Source: Massilia solisilvae
GTDB lineage: Bacteria; Pseudomonadota; Gammaproteobacteria; Burkholderiales; Burkholderiaceae_D
Reading direction: 5' to 3'
Assembly: GCF_024753215.1 (NCBI RefSeq)
Contig: NZ_JANUGV010000001.1
Coordinates: forward strand, 248,001-312,000
Length of the DNA: 64,000 nt
The notes under the pieces were generated by a model. It had not been told where the DNA came from, searched no databases, and saw only the letters and a list, made by a program, of their open reading frames with translations. Below, piece by piece: positions 43,794 to 52,346 of the stretch (its first letter is position 1; the number at the start of each line of letters is the position of its first letter). The translations under genes were made by a program, and so were the position numbers.

Positions 43794-45044
43794 CTAGCGA
43801 CCTTCGCCCAGCCAGGCATGCAGGTTCTGCATCTGTTTCAGTTCGCCGGACTTGCTGCTCGCGCGCGCAGCACGCAGGTAGCCCGGCAGGGTCCGGGTCG
43901 CCAGCCGCCACCACCTGGCCATATGCCAGCCCCAGAGTAAGCCCGCGCTTTCGCGTTTCGAATATTCCGTCGCAATCGCGGACCTGGGCGGGAAAATCTT
44001 GTGCCACGCCAGCTTTGCGAGCTGCGCTCCCGTCGGGGCGGCGGACATTTGTCCCGCAAAGTTGAAGAAGCGGCGGTTGGAAACATCTTGCAGCATGAGT
44101 GCGGCAGCGACCGGCCACTGGGCGCTTGCGGTGGCACAGGCCTGTTCCTCGCCCGGCGGCCAGGCGATCGGCTGCTCGCCCCAGTAGCGTTCGACAAGCT
44201 TGAGCGCAAGAATGCAGCCCCGGGTGTAGTCACCTTCGTTCGCCAGCGTCCAGAACAGGGGCCAGTCGATCGGCTGGCTGGCCATCAGGAACGCGAGGTC
44301 GCTCAGCAGCAACGGACCGTTGTTGAATTTGTGATCCAGCACCGCGTGCACGATCAGGTGCAGCAGCAGGTCGGTGGGCGATTCGAAGGTGATCGTATCG
44401 CCAGCGACCGGGACCGCAATGCACCGGTCCCAGAACTGGTCGGTATCGGCAGGATCGGGTTGGCCATCCTTCAATAGCTCCGGTTCGAAGAGGCGGGCAT
44501 GCAGTTCCACCGAAATCCGACCGGACGCGGTGCGCAAGGCCGGCAGGTGCTTGACCGTTTCCAGCGCGGTCGCCGGGTCGCCCTGATAAGCCGGATGGCG
44601 CGTCAGCCCGTTGTCGAGCAGGATCTCGTATGCGCGCAGGGCTTGCGCGCGGGGGACGAGGATGTCGATGTCGCGCAACGGGCGCAGCTGTGGTTCCGTG
44701 TAGGCGAGCAAGGCCAGGTAAGAACCCTTGAGCGCGGCAAAAGGAATGCCGGCCTGGCGCAGCATCCGGCTGATCAGCATCAGCTGGCGCTGCAGTACCA
44801 GCGAGCGCATCGCCTGCTGCTTGGCAACGCGGGCGAGCTGCTCCAGGACCGCGACCGGTAGCGGCAGCTTGCGGCGTTTCGCCTGCCAGTGGAGCAGCGC
44901 GCCCACCCGGTGCTGGCGTGTCATTTCGAGCAACGACGACCAGTCCCGCTGATCGAGCGAGCGCAGCAATGCAAGGTCGATCGGCCGCACGGGCGAGAGC
45001 AGGTCCAGGAGCAGCGATTGAAGCTGGAACGGTTGGGAAATCAT
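43794..45044 (-). CDS. nucleotidyltransferase family protein of the lasso peptide cluster
   Basis: A 416-residue protein of the NTP_transf_5 type. The signature region reads FAALKGSYLALL (K106, G107) and LRPLRDIDILV with catalytic-type D125 and D127. The C-terminal half is helical. Such genes recur in proteobacterial and firmicute lasso-peptide clusters together with HPr-kinase-like enzymes and are thought to modify the peptide, but the reaction is not settled. The ATG at 45044 overlaps the ABC exporter stop by 4 bp, so it is the last gene of the coupled lasso operon. Confidence 0.85.
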   Translation of the reverse strand: MISQPFQLQSLLLDLLSPVRPIDLALLRSLDQRDWSSLLEMTRQHRVGALLHWQAKRRKLPLPVAVLEQLARVAKQQAMRSLVLQRQLMLISRMLRQAGIPFAALKGSYLALLAYTEPQLRPLRDIDILVPRAQALRAYEILLDNGLTRHPAYQGDPATALETVKHLPALRTASGRISVELHARLFEPELLKDGQPDPADTDQFWDRCIAVPVAGDTITFESPTDLLLHLIVHAVLDHKFNNGPLLLSDLAFLMASQPIDWPLFWTLANEGDYTRGCILALKLVERYWGEQPIAWPPGEEQACATASAQWPVAAALMLQDVSNRRFFNFAGQMSAAPTGAQLAKLAWHKIFPPRSAIATEYSKRESAGLLWGWHMARWWRLATRTLPGYLRAARASSKSGELKQMQNLHAWLGEGR

Positions 45045-46783
45045 GACAGATTCGGTTGTAGCGGACGCACTTCGGTCCAGGTACCGCTGGCCAGGACGCA
45101 CCCCTGGCCCAGAACGATCACCTGGTCGGCATGTTCGAGGGTGGCCAGCCGGTGGCCAATGAGCACCACGGTGAGCTCGCCGTGCAGGTTTTCGATCGCC
45201 TTGCGCACCCGCATTTCGTTGTCGATGTCCAGTGCGCTGGTGGCCTCGTCCAGGATCAGGAGGCTTGGTTTGCAGAGCAGCGCGCGGGCCAGCCCCAGGC
45301 GCTGGCGCTCGCCGCCGGAGAGCAGCACTCCGCCGTCGCCCACCAGGGTATCGAGTCCCTGCGGCAGGTCCAGGACAAACCCGGCGGCCGCGTGTTCCAG
45401 CGCAATGGCCAGTTCGGCGTCCGTGGCATCGGGCCGCGCCCACAACAGGTTCTCCCGGATCGTGGCATGGAACAGATAGGTTTCTTGCGGCACGTAGGCG
45501 ACCTGCGCGCGCCAGGCCTGGCGCAGGCTGCCGCGAATTTCTTCGCCACCGACCCGCAGCTTGCCGCTGTCCGGTGCCAGCAGTCCCATGAGGATATCGG
45601 CCAGCGTGCTCTTGCCGGCCCCGGACGCGCCGACGATGGCGGTCGTGGTGCGCGCCCGGAACGCGGCAGAGACGCTGGCGAGCGCCGGCCGCTCGCGCCC
45701 GTCGTACGAGACCGTCACCGCGTCCAGTTCAATGTCGCTTGACACGGGCCAGTTCGGGCGCGCCGCCGCCGTGGGCTCGGCATGCCGGGTGCACTCGGCC
45801 AGCAGGCGCTCGGACTCCTCCAGCGCCGGGAGCGCGTGCAGCACCTGGTGCAGCTGTTGATGGGCAGCCATCAGCAGCGGGATCAGCCGGCTGAAGATGA
45901 ATACCAGCGTCACCAGGACGGGTACCGGGGTATGCCAGAAGCCCAGTCCGAAATAGAGGTAGGCGGCCAGCAGCGCCGCGCCCGCGGCCTGGAACAGCGC
46001 CTGCCCCAGCGCGCTGCTGGCGCTGAAACGGTGCTGCTGAATGCGCAGGGTGGCCATGTGGCGGGCGAACGCGGCCTCGTGCTGGCCCTCGGCACGCAGT
46101 ATCTTGGCCAGCTTGATTCCGCCCAGGCTTTCCTGCACGGTGCGTTGCATCGCGCGGTTGGCCTTGCCCAGTTCACGGCCCAGCTGCAATGCCTTGCCGC
46201 GCTGCCCGGCGAGCAGGGCAAACACGGCAAGCCCCCCGGCGAGAGCGGCCACTGTCAGGCTCCACGACAACGCCAGCGCAACCGCCAGGTGCGCCGCCAT
46301 CGCCACCGTGTTTGCCAACAAGGCCAGGCCGAAATGCAAGCCGGTGCCGACCCGGCTCGCGTCGGTGAGCAACAGGTTGGCCTGGTCGGCCTGCCGGGTC
46401 GAGGACAGCCAGCGCCACTCGCTGTTGAGCAGGGCATGGAAGCACTGCTGGCGCAACTGGTCCACCAGGCCGTGCTGCAGGCTGGTCGCCAGGCGTTCGC
46501 GGCCATACTGGAGCGCGGCGCGCAACGACACCAGCGCGACAAAACCCGCCAGCAGCACGCCGGCAGTCAGGGGAAGGTGCAGCAAGTCCAGCACGGACGT
46601 GAGCTTGCGCTCGATGCCGTTGGAACGGGCAGCGCCGCCCCCGAGCAGGTTCAAGAGCGGCACCAGCAGCATGAAACCGGCGCCCTCGGTCAGCGCGCCC
46701 AGGATCATCAGCGCCAGCAGCGTGCCGACGCGCGATGCGGGCGCGCGCCCGAGCACGCGGCTGGCGGCGCGTACCGGGTTCAT
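45041..46783 (-). CDS. lasso peptide ABC exporter (D protein)
   Basis: A 580-residue half-size ABC transporter. An N-terminal six-helix membrane domain (about 20-310) precedes an ATPase with GASGAGKSTL, YVPQETYLF Q-loop, LSGGERQRLGLARAL signature and LLILDEATSALD. It has no C39 peptidase domain, as expected because the lasso leader is removed by the B2 protein. It would export, and give self-resistance to, the mature lasso peptide, like McjD. The ATG at 46783 overlaps the B2 stop by 4 bp. An upstream in-frame extension exists but has no site. Confidence 0.9.
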   Translation of the reverse strand: MNPVRAASRVLGRAPASRVGTLLALMILGALTEGAGFMLLVPLLNLLGGGAARSNGIERKLTSVLDLLHLPLTAGVLLAGFVALVSLRAALQYGRERLATSLQHGLVDQLRQQCFHALLNSEWRWLSSTRQADQANLLLTDASRVGTGLHFGLALLANTVAMAAHLAVALALSWSLTVAALAGGLAVFALLAGQRGKALQLGRELGKANRAMQRTVQESLGGIKLAKILRAEGQHEAAFARHMATLRIQQHRFSASSALGQALFQAAGAALLAAYLYFGLGFWHTPVPVLVTLVFIFSRLIPLLMAAHQQLHQVLHALPALEESERLLAECTRHAEPTAAARPNWPVSSDIELDAVTVSYDGRERPALASVSAAFRARTTTAIVGASGAGKSTLADILMGLLAPDSGKLRVGGEEIRGSLRQAWRAQVAYVPQETYLFHATIRENLLWARPDATDAELAIALEHAAAGFVLDLPQGLDTLVGDGGVLLSGGERQRLGLARALLCKPSLLILDEATSALDIDNEMRVRKAIENLHGELTVVLIGHRLATLEHADQVIVLGQGCVLASGTWTEVRPLQPNLS

Positions 46784-47253
46784 GGCCGGAGCGCGGGTTC
46801 GGACGCGAACGCGCCCACGATGGTGTACCTGCCGAAGCTGGAGCCGCCTGAAACGGCAACCGGGCCGGACGCAACCCAGGCGTGTGCCTTCATGCCGTCG
46901 CTGTCGCGCTTGAGCCCGAAATACATGGCGCAGGGCACGCGATGGGTGGCAAGCAACAAGCGCGCAGTCAGCGCCTGGGCAAAGCAGTTCGAATCCCACG
47001 GCGTGTACCGTGCTGCCAAGCGGATCGTACGGCCGACCTGGCGCGCGCGTTCGCACTGGCGTGCACTGACCAGTGGCACGGATGTCGCCACGCCAAGCGG
47101 GTGGCCCAACAAGCGCGCCAGCCGCGGAAACGAGAGTGTCAGGATCAGCGCCCTGGATACGCCCAGCAGCACCCATGAGGGCGTCAACCACAGCTGGGTA
47201 AACAGCGGCAGGCGCGCAAAGCTGCGACCCTTGCGGACGAGGGCGGGCAGCAT
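46780..47253 (-). CDS. lasso peptide leader protease (B2, transglutaminase-like)
   Basis: A 157-residue protein of the lasso peptide biosynthesis B2 family. The catalytic Cys90 in DSNCFAQALTARLLL and His124 in KAHAWV are present. It removes the leader before cyclisation and works together with the B1 protein that binds the leader. The usual acidic third residue downstream of the His is not obvious here (VAVSGGSSF). The N-terminus is hydrophobic. It follows B1 after 3 bp and overlaps the ABC gene by 4 bp. Confidence 0.9.
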   Translation of the reverse strand: MLPALVRKGRSFARLPLFTQLWLTPSWVLLGVSRALILTLSFPRLARLLGHPLGVATSVPLVSARQCERARQVGRTIRLAARYTPWDSNCFAQALTARLLLATHRVPCAMYFGLKRDSDGMKAHAWVASGPVAVSGGSSFGRYTIVGAFASEPALRP

Positions 47254-47256
47254 CGG

Positions 47257-47538
47257 TCAGGCCGGGATGACCAGGCCGTTATCGAGCAGATCTTTGGTGA
47301 ACGCCGCCAGATCGGCCGAGCAGGTTGCCCGGTCGACGTTGAATTCGGCGCAGATGCGGGTGACGAGGTCGCTGACGGTGGCTGGCTCGGCAAGCAGTTC
47401 CCAGATGCGCGAGCCGACCGTGTTCAGCCCAAAATATTCGCCGCGCGCGATGCTCATCATGACGGTTTCGCCATCCATGTCGGCGGCGACAAGGTCCGGG
47501 TTGCGGACCAGTTTGGCAGTGGTGGATTCAACAGACAT
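47257..47538 (-). CDS. lasso peptide RiPP recognition element (B1, PqqD-like)
   Basis: A 93-residue PqqD-fold protein. The pattern DGETVMMSIARGEYFGLNTVGSRIWELL is the standard beta-hairpin and helix of the PqqD/RRE family. It binds the precursor leader and presents it to the B2 protease. It is encoded between the precursor and B2. In many actinobacteria B1 and B2 are separate, as here, whereas classical microcin J25 McjB is one fused protein. Confidence 0.93.
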   Translation of the reverse strand: MSVESTTAKLVRNPDLVAADMDGETVMMSIARGEYFGLNTVGSRIWELLAEPATVSDLVTRICAEFNVDRATCSADLAAFTKDLLDNGLVIPA

Positions 47539-47637
47539 GGCAAAACCCGGGATGGCGGAACAATGTGTCAGTGTGCGCTGAACGCGCTGTCGCTAAAATG
47601 AATGTCCGCCAATGTGCGGCTGTGGCCGTGGTTCGGC

Positions 47638-47787
47638 TTAGCTGATGGTGGTCATGTCAGGCGCACCGCCATGGCTTCCCAGCTCAGTTTCCTGGGCAAT
47701 GTCGATGCGAACCAGGCGCGGCGCGACATAGTTCGATGGTTGGGCCGTTTCGGTGGCGGACAGCTCGTTGCGCTCGACTTGATTCAT
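47638..47787 (-). CDS. lasso peptide precursor, 49 aa
   Basis: ATG at 47787 has GGAGG about 7 nt upstream. The leader carries the YxxPxL recognition motif (YVAPRLV, Tyr20-Val26) and T34 two residues before a likely core. The core is L36 to S49, LGSHGGAPDMTTIS, with D44 at ring position 9; alternatively it starts at G37, giving an 8-residue ring to the same Asp. P43-D44 resembles the ring end of paeninodin. The protein ends in Ser49, the residue phosphorylated by HPr-kinase-like enzymes in the paeninodin class. It sits 48 bp after the cyclase and 99 bp before B1, on the same strand. Confidence 0.88.
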   Translation of the reverse strand: MNQVERNELSATETAQPSNYVAPRLVRIDIAQETELGSHGGAPDMTTIS

Positions 47788-47835
47788 GAATTGCCTCCAA
47801 GAAATTAAAAAGAGTGGGTTACCCGAAAGTAGACT

Positions 47836-49827
47836 TTACACGAATGACTTCGCCGGCGTAAACAATGGTTTCCCATTTTCAACCCGATCTAACAGATTTT
47901 GTGGCGGCCGCACCGCACTGGCCGCATCCCAGTTTTCGACGTAGCGCATGAAGCCGGTCGCCGCGATGGTCCGCTGCAGTTGCATGTCCAGCGCGCCGCG
48001 TTCCTTTGCCTCGTCGGCGCTGGGCCAGCAAGCGAGCGCCTGCTCGATCGGGGCCAGGTCCACATACTCGCCGACGCGGCTGGATCGTGCAGCCTCCTCG
48101 ACCAGCGACCTCATCCGTGGCACCTCCGGGGTCAGGGTCTCGTACCAGTCGGCGCACTGCAAGCCTTTGGTGCGCGCCTGCGTGATTTCGGGCGGCAGGA
48201 CCTCGTGCATGGCGCGCCTGAGCAGCCAGCGATCCTGGCCGTGATGCCCGAATTGTCGTTCCGGGACCGACAGGAGGAACTCAACCAGGCGCAGGTCGGC
48301 AGTCGGGTCGCGCCATTCGAGGCCATCCCAGTTCGCCGCCGCGTAATACTCACCCGGATCCTGGCGCATCAGGACGTGGATGCGCATCTGTTGGCCCGGC
48401 AGGCGCCTGACGTGCACGCCGGCGGAAGGGTGGGACGCGGACATGCGTGCGACGAAGCGCGGATGGACCGGCGAGCCGGTGGTATTGCCCGGGCGGCGGC
48501 GTGCTGCCTGCAGCGCATTCCAGACAGGCTGGGGCAGCATGGGGCCAAATGAACTCCTGAGCAAATGGCCCCAACTGGCGCCATTTCGCCGGAAGCCGCG
48601 CAGCTCGTGCAGCCACTGCCCCAGATCGCCACTGCGCAGCAAGCTGTAGAGGAAGCGAAAGCCGCTGTACGAAATGGTCATGTTGCCTTTTTGCCCGGTC
48701 AGCAGCACTTTTGCGCCTTGCTGCACGGCATGCTCGTTGATCGCGGTCACCCATACGAGGTTCATCAGGTTCATGGGAGCGCGGTCCAGCCGGGCGACCA
48801 TGGGGTCGAGCAGATCGAGCGGCGAGACGCGATCGGTGTTGACGAGGAAGTGTCGAATGTTGGGGAAGCGTTTCGAGAGCGCAGTGGCCCCCGCGCGTTC
48901 GTCCGCATGGCGCCCGCTGGCGAGCGCGGCGCCGAAACCGGGGCGCGGTATGGACGTGTACGAGAGCAAATCCTGGCCGCGCCCGTCCAGCAGCCGGGCG
49001 GCAACCGCCGTCACGGTGGAACTGTCGAAGCCCGAGCTCAGGTGCGAGGCCACCTTTCCCGCCGAGCGCAGCGCACGGGCAACCGCGCGGTCGAGGTGTT
49101 CGCGGAACGCGTCGACATAGTCCTGATCGCTCGGCAGCCGCAGCATCTTCAGGTTGTCGAAACGGTGGTAGGGCGTGCTGCGCAGGCCGGTGCCATCCAG
49201 CGTGACCACATGGCCGGGCTGGACTCGCGCGATATCTTTGAAAAACGATCCCGGTCCGGATGGCGGGACCATCGCCAGATCTTCGTACAGCCGGGTTTCG
49301 CCCGGCGCGCAGGGCACCCCCGGAATGGCCAGCAGTGCCTTGGGCATGGTCGCGAACGCGAAAAAGCCGTCTTGCCGGTGCCAGAACAGCGGACGCCTGC
49401 CCAGCGGACTGCGCGCCAGCCACAGGCGCGCGCGCGCAGGCTGCCACATCGCGATGGCGAAGTCGCCCAGCATGCGCGGCAGCGCCGCGGTATCCCAGCG
49501 CAAGCACGCAAGCAGGGCCAGTTGGCTGTCCGCCATGCTGGCGATGTCGGCCGCGGTCAGGCCGAGCGCCGCGGCCAGTTCTTCGCGGTTGTCCAGGCGT
49601 CCGTCAAACAGCAGGGCGCACTGGTTGGCGCCGTCGAGCAGTGGCTGGGCGTCGTGGCGGTCTTCGGGCGTGATCAGCAACAGCGTGCGCAGCAGGCCGG
49701 CGTTGCCGACAATCCGGGCAGCCTGGGCGTCACGCCCGTACGGCGTGAGCATTTCCTGCATGCGATGCAGCGTCGCCCGGTCCACCGGGCGGCCGTCGAA
49801 GTGGACGATTCCAGCGATAGCAGTCAT
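47836..49827 (-). CDS. lasso peptide cyclase (asparagine synthetase-like)
   Basis: A 663-residue protein of the asparagine synthase family that activates the Asp side chain of the core peptide with ATP and closes the macrolactam ring (C protein, McjC-like). The N-terminal amidotransferase-like domain starts TAIAGIVHFDG and lacks the Cys2 nucleophile of true glutaminases, as is usual for lasso cyclases. The ATP-pyrophosphatase loop SSGFDSS is at 264-270. It is large for the family (about 600) but within range. It lies 15 bp after the sulfotransferase. Confidence 0.92.
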   Translation of the reverse strand: MTAIAGIVHFDGRPVDRATLHRMQEMLTPYGRDAQAARIVGNAGLLRTLLLITPEDRHDAQPLLDGANQCALLFDGRLDNREELAAALGLTAADIASMADSQLALLACLRWDTAALPRMLGDFAIAMWQPARARLWLARSPLGRRPLFWHRQDGFFAFATMPKALLAIPGVPCAPGETRLYEDLAMVPPSGPGSFFKDIARVQPGHVVTLDGTGLRSTPYHRFDNLKMLRLPSDQDYVDAFREHLDRAVARALRSAGKVASHLSSGFDSSTVTAVAARLLDGRGQDLLSYTSIPRPGFGAALASGRHADERAGATALSKRFPNIRHFLVNTDRVSPLDLLDPMVARLDRAPMNLMNLVWVTAINEHAVQQGAKVLLTGQKGNMTISYSGFRFLYSLLRSGDLGQWLHELRGFRRNGASWGHLLRSSFGPMLPQPVWNALQAARRRPGNTTGSPVHPRFVARMSASHPSAGVHVRRLPGQQMRIHVLMRQDPGEYYAAANWDGLEWRDPTADLRLVEFLLSVPERQFGHHGQDRWLLRRAMHEVLPPEITQARTKGLQCADWYETLTPEVPRMRSLVEEAARSSRVGEYVDLAPIEQALACWPSADEAKERGALDMQLQRTIAATGFMRYVENWDAASAVRPPQNLLDRVENGKPLFTPAKSFV

Positions 49828-49842
49828 ACGGTTGCGGTCGCC

Positions 49843-50694
49843 TCAGATGGGGTTGCCGGCAGCGTCGAGGTAGCCGAAGCGTCGCATGACGGCCCGGTGG
49901 TCGGCGACGATGCGCTCGACCTGGGCGTCGGTCAGGCGGTCGCGCCAGGTGCCGGACTTGCCTGAGAGGAAGAAGCGCGTTGACTCTGGCGGACGTTCGC
50001 GAAAGCCGCCGCGTGTCTCTTGCGCGGCCAGCACCTTGAAATCGCTGAAGCGAACCGACTTTTCGATCCGGGCGGGATCGTCGGGCAGATGCAGGAACCG
50101 TGCGGCACGCGTGAACGTATCGATCGGATCGTCCAGCATGTCCTCGTAGCGGATGACAAGCAGGTTCAGGTCCGGCGCGTCAACCCAGCTTTCCACGTGT
50201 TGCGACCAGCTCAGCAAGCGCTGCCGTACTTGACTGTCGAGCCTGCGCTTGCGGGCGGCGAGGGCGAACTCCGGGTCGCCCATGCGCGCGATTGCGTGGT
50301 CGATGGACTTGCCCAGGTGGTTGGCGAACGACGGCGCCACATCCAGCGGGTTGCGTAAAATGTAGAGCGCGCCCAGCGTGCCGGCGCGGCCCACCAGCGG
50401 CTCGGCGTCCACCGTGTGGATGAACGCGTCATGGATCTTGTGGTAGGTCGGCGCTGGCTGGCGGCTGGACCAGTCGTAGACGGCCGGCCGCACGCGCTCG
50501 GTTTCGTCGTGGCCGAGGTCGGCCGTATCGAAGCCCAGCACCGCGTCGAGCCAGGCGCGGCTGCTCGCAATTCCCGAGCCGAGGCTGTCGATGTCGACCG
50601 GGGTGTCGCCGTCGGCCTGCAGGTTGGTCAGGAACGAGCGAAACCAGGTGTTGCCCGACTTCGGATACGACGCTAGCCAGTAGATGCCGCTCAT
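49843..50694 (-). CDS. PAPS-dependent sulfotransferase of the lasso cluster
   Basis: A 283-residue cytosolic sulfotransferase. The 5-prime-phosphate loop reads ASYPKSGNTWFRS (K12) at the N-terminus, the 3-prime-phosphate site is YILRNPLDVAPSF near 115, and the C-terminal loop near 255 is SGKSGTWRDRLT. It transfers sulfate from PAPS; within this cluster the acceptor is probably a Ser/Thr or other hydroxyl of the lasso peptide. The 2-bp gap to the kinase gene and the presence of a PAPS-making kinase upstream support a dedicated role. Confidence 0.9.
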   Translation of the reverse strand: MSGIYWLASYPKSGNTWFRSFLTNLQADGDTPVDIDSLGSGIASSRAWLDAVLGFDTADLGHDETERVRPAVYDWSSRQPAPTYHKIHDAFIHTVDAEPLVGRAGTLGALYILRNPLDVAPSFANHLGKSIDHAIARMGDPEFALAARKRRLDSQVRQRLLSWSQHVESWVDAPDLNLLVIRYEDMLDDPIDTFTRAARFLHLPDDPARIEKSVRFSDFKVLAAQETRGGFRERPPESTRFFLSGKSGTWRDRLTDAQVERIVADHRAVMRRFGYLDAAGNPI

Positions 50695-50696
50695 GG

Positions 50697-51593
50697 TCAG
50701 GGATTGGCCGCCATGTCGGCGATCAGTTTGTCGACCAGTCCGTCAAGCTGGAACCCCTTGCGCGGCCGGGTCACCTGGGTCACCCGCGCCTGGGCGGCGA
50801 GCTGGCTGCACAGCCTGAAATGCTCGGCCTTGAACGACATCCCTTCCAGGAATTTCACCCGATAGGTGTTGTTCTGCAGCGGCAGGAAACGCTTCATGCC
50901 GCCAATCGGTTCCAGCCTGATGTCGTCGTGGTTGTCGTTGCCCAGCACGTAGATCCAGCGCAGCGGAAGCGCCGGCGGTTCGGCGGCGTGCGCCAACGGA
51001 AAGTTGAATTTCTCGATGTGCGGGCGGATCCTGTCCAGGCGCGTGCTGTCGATTCCCAGGTGCCCGGTCACGTCATGCCACAGTTTCACGCGCGGGAATC
51101 CGGGCAGCACCAGGCCGTCGCGGTTGAGTGGCACCACGTCGTCGGCGAGCACTTCGTAGCCGCGTTGCGCAAAGCCGGCTGCCAGCGTGGACTTGCCTGC
51201 GCCGGACGGGCCGACGCAGACCATTACCTGGTCGCCGATGCGGATGGCGTTTCCGTGCAAGACCATGTGGCCGCGCTGGAACAGCATGGCGCCAAACGCC
51301 GATCCCAGCAGGAACAGGCGCACGCTTTCGTCGTCGATGCCGCTCTCGCGCTCGATCGTGATCGAGCGTCCTTGCTCGACGAGGAAGCGGGCCACGCCGG
51401 GCACCTGCAGGCAGAATGCATCCGAGTCCACCCACAGGTAGGGACCCAGGCGCTTGGCTTGCGGCAACCCGTTCGCGGGCACGGCGCCAAAGCGGATCGC
51501 CAGGTCCGGGCAGTCGGTCGGCCCGGCTGCCCTCAGTTCGGGCATTGGCAGTTCGCTGGCAATGCGCAGTGTATAAGCGGTGTAGTAAAACAT
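50697..51593 (-). CDS. HPr kinase-like lasso peptide kinase
   Basis: A 298-residue protein with an HPr kinase-type C-terminal fold: VLHGNAI (H113), P-loop VGPSGAGKST (128-136), and LADDVVPL (D151, D152). It lacks the N-terminal DRTGG-type domain of true HprK. Related enzymes in lasso clusters, such as the paeninodin kinase, phosphorylate the C-terminal Ser of the precursor, and the precursor here does end in Ser. The start is at 51593, 14 bp after the APS kinase stop. An upstream in-frame extension overlaps cysC and is ignored. Confidence 0.88.
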   Translation of the reverse strand: MFYYTAYTLRIASELPMPELRAAGPTDCPDLAIRFGAVPANGLPQAKRLGPYLWVDSDAFCLQVPGVARFLVEQGRSITIERESGIDDESVRLFLLGSAFGAMLFQRGHMVLHGNAIRIGDQVMVCVGPSGAGKSTLAAGFAQRGYEVLADDVVPLNRDGLVLPGFPRVKLWHDVTGHLGIDSTRLDRIRPHIEKFNFPLAHAAEPPALPLRWIYVLGNDNHDDIRLEPIGGMKRFLPLQNNTYRVKFLEGMSFKAEHFRLCSQLAAQARVTQVTRPRKGFQLDGLVDKLIADMAANP

Positions 51594-51607
51594 GCGGTAG
51601 TCTTGAT

Positions 51608-52225
51608 TCAGGCTGTCTGGAGCGATACGGGGACGGTGCCTTGCGCGACAAGCCGGGCCACAACGGCATCGGCGCACTCGTCGACGCTGCGCCGTGCCGT
51701 GTCGAGCACGAGTTCGGGATTGTCGGGCTCTTCGTAGGGCGATGTGATGCCGGTGAAATCGGCGATTTCGCCGGCACGCGCGCGCCGGTACAAGCCCTTG
51801 ACGTCGCGCCGCTCGCACACGGCCAGCGGAGACTTGCAGTAAATCTCGACGAAATCTCCGTCCGGCGCCAGGGCGCGGGCACGCTGCCGGTCCTCCTTCA
51901 GCGGCGAAATGAAAGCGCACAGCACGATCACGCCCGCATCGAGGAACAAGCGCGCGGCCTCGCCGACGCGCCGGATGTTCTCGTGGCGGTCCGCCAGCGA
52001 AAAGCCAAGGTCGCCACACAGGCCGCTACGCACGTTGTCGCCGTCCAGCAGGAAGGTGCGGCAACCCAGCGCGTGCAGCCTTGCCTCGACGGCGTTGGCC
52101 AGCGTCGATTTGCCGGCGCCGGACAGGCCGGTCAGCCACAGCACCGCCCCGCGGTGGCGCTGCAGGCGCTCGCGGTCAAGCCGGGAGACGGCGCTGTCTT
52201 GCCGTGTAACGTTGGTGGAAACCAA
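51608..52225 (-). CDS. cysC: adenylylsulfate (APS) kinase
   Basis: A 205-residue enzyme that phosphorylates APS to PAPS. It shows Walker A GLSGAGKST near 33, DGDNVRSGLCGDLGFS, ENIRRVGEAARLF, AFISPLKEDRQRAR and YCKSPLAVCERRDVKGLY. It supplies PAPS to the sulfotransferase two genes downstream. The only possible start for a full-length protein is TTG at 52225: an in-frame stop lies 15 bp upstream and no ATG/GTG occurs before the P-loop region. No ribosome site is visible, which is unusual. It is the first gene of the lasso run. Confidence 0.92.
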   Translation of the reverse strand: MVSTNVTRQDSAVSRLDRERLQRHRGAVLWLTGLSGAGKSTLANAVEARLHALGCRTFLLDGDNVRSGLCGDLGFSLADRHENIRRVGEAARLFLDAGVIVLCAFISPLKEDRQRARALAPDGDFVEIYCKSPLAVCERRDVKGLYRRARAGEIADFTGITSPYEEPDNPELVLDTARRSVDECADAVVARLVAQGTVPVSLQTA

Positions 52226-52346
52226 GGAAGGATCGAGTTAGCGAAAGAACGCCATCTTAACCGAGAAATTGCTGCGAGGACTCTACTGCTACTTCCAAAC
52301 AACAGTTTTGCCGGGGCAGGGACGTTTGCGGCCGCCGCGCGCAACG

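Noticed and set aside
45782..47581. Plus-strand 599-codon open frame over the lasso exporter and B2 genes
   Set aside because: Gln/Arg-rich antisense frame with no family features.
47602..47808. Plus-strand 68-codon frame over the lasso precursor
   Set aside because: The opposite strand has a perfect ribosome site, a YxxP leader and a plausible core; the plus frame has neither ribosome site nor homology.
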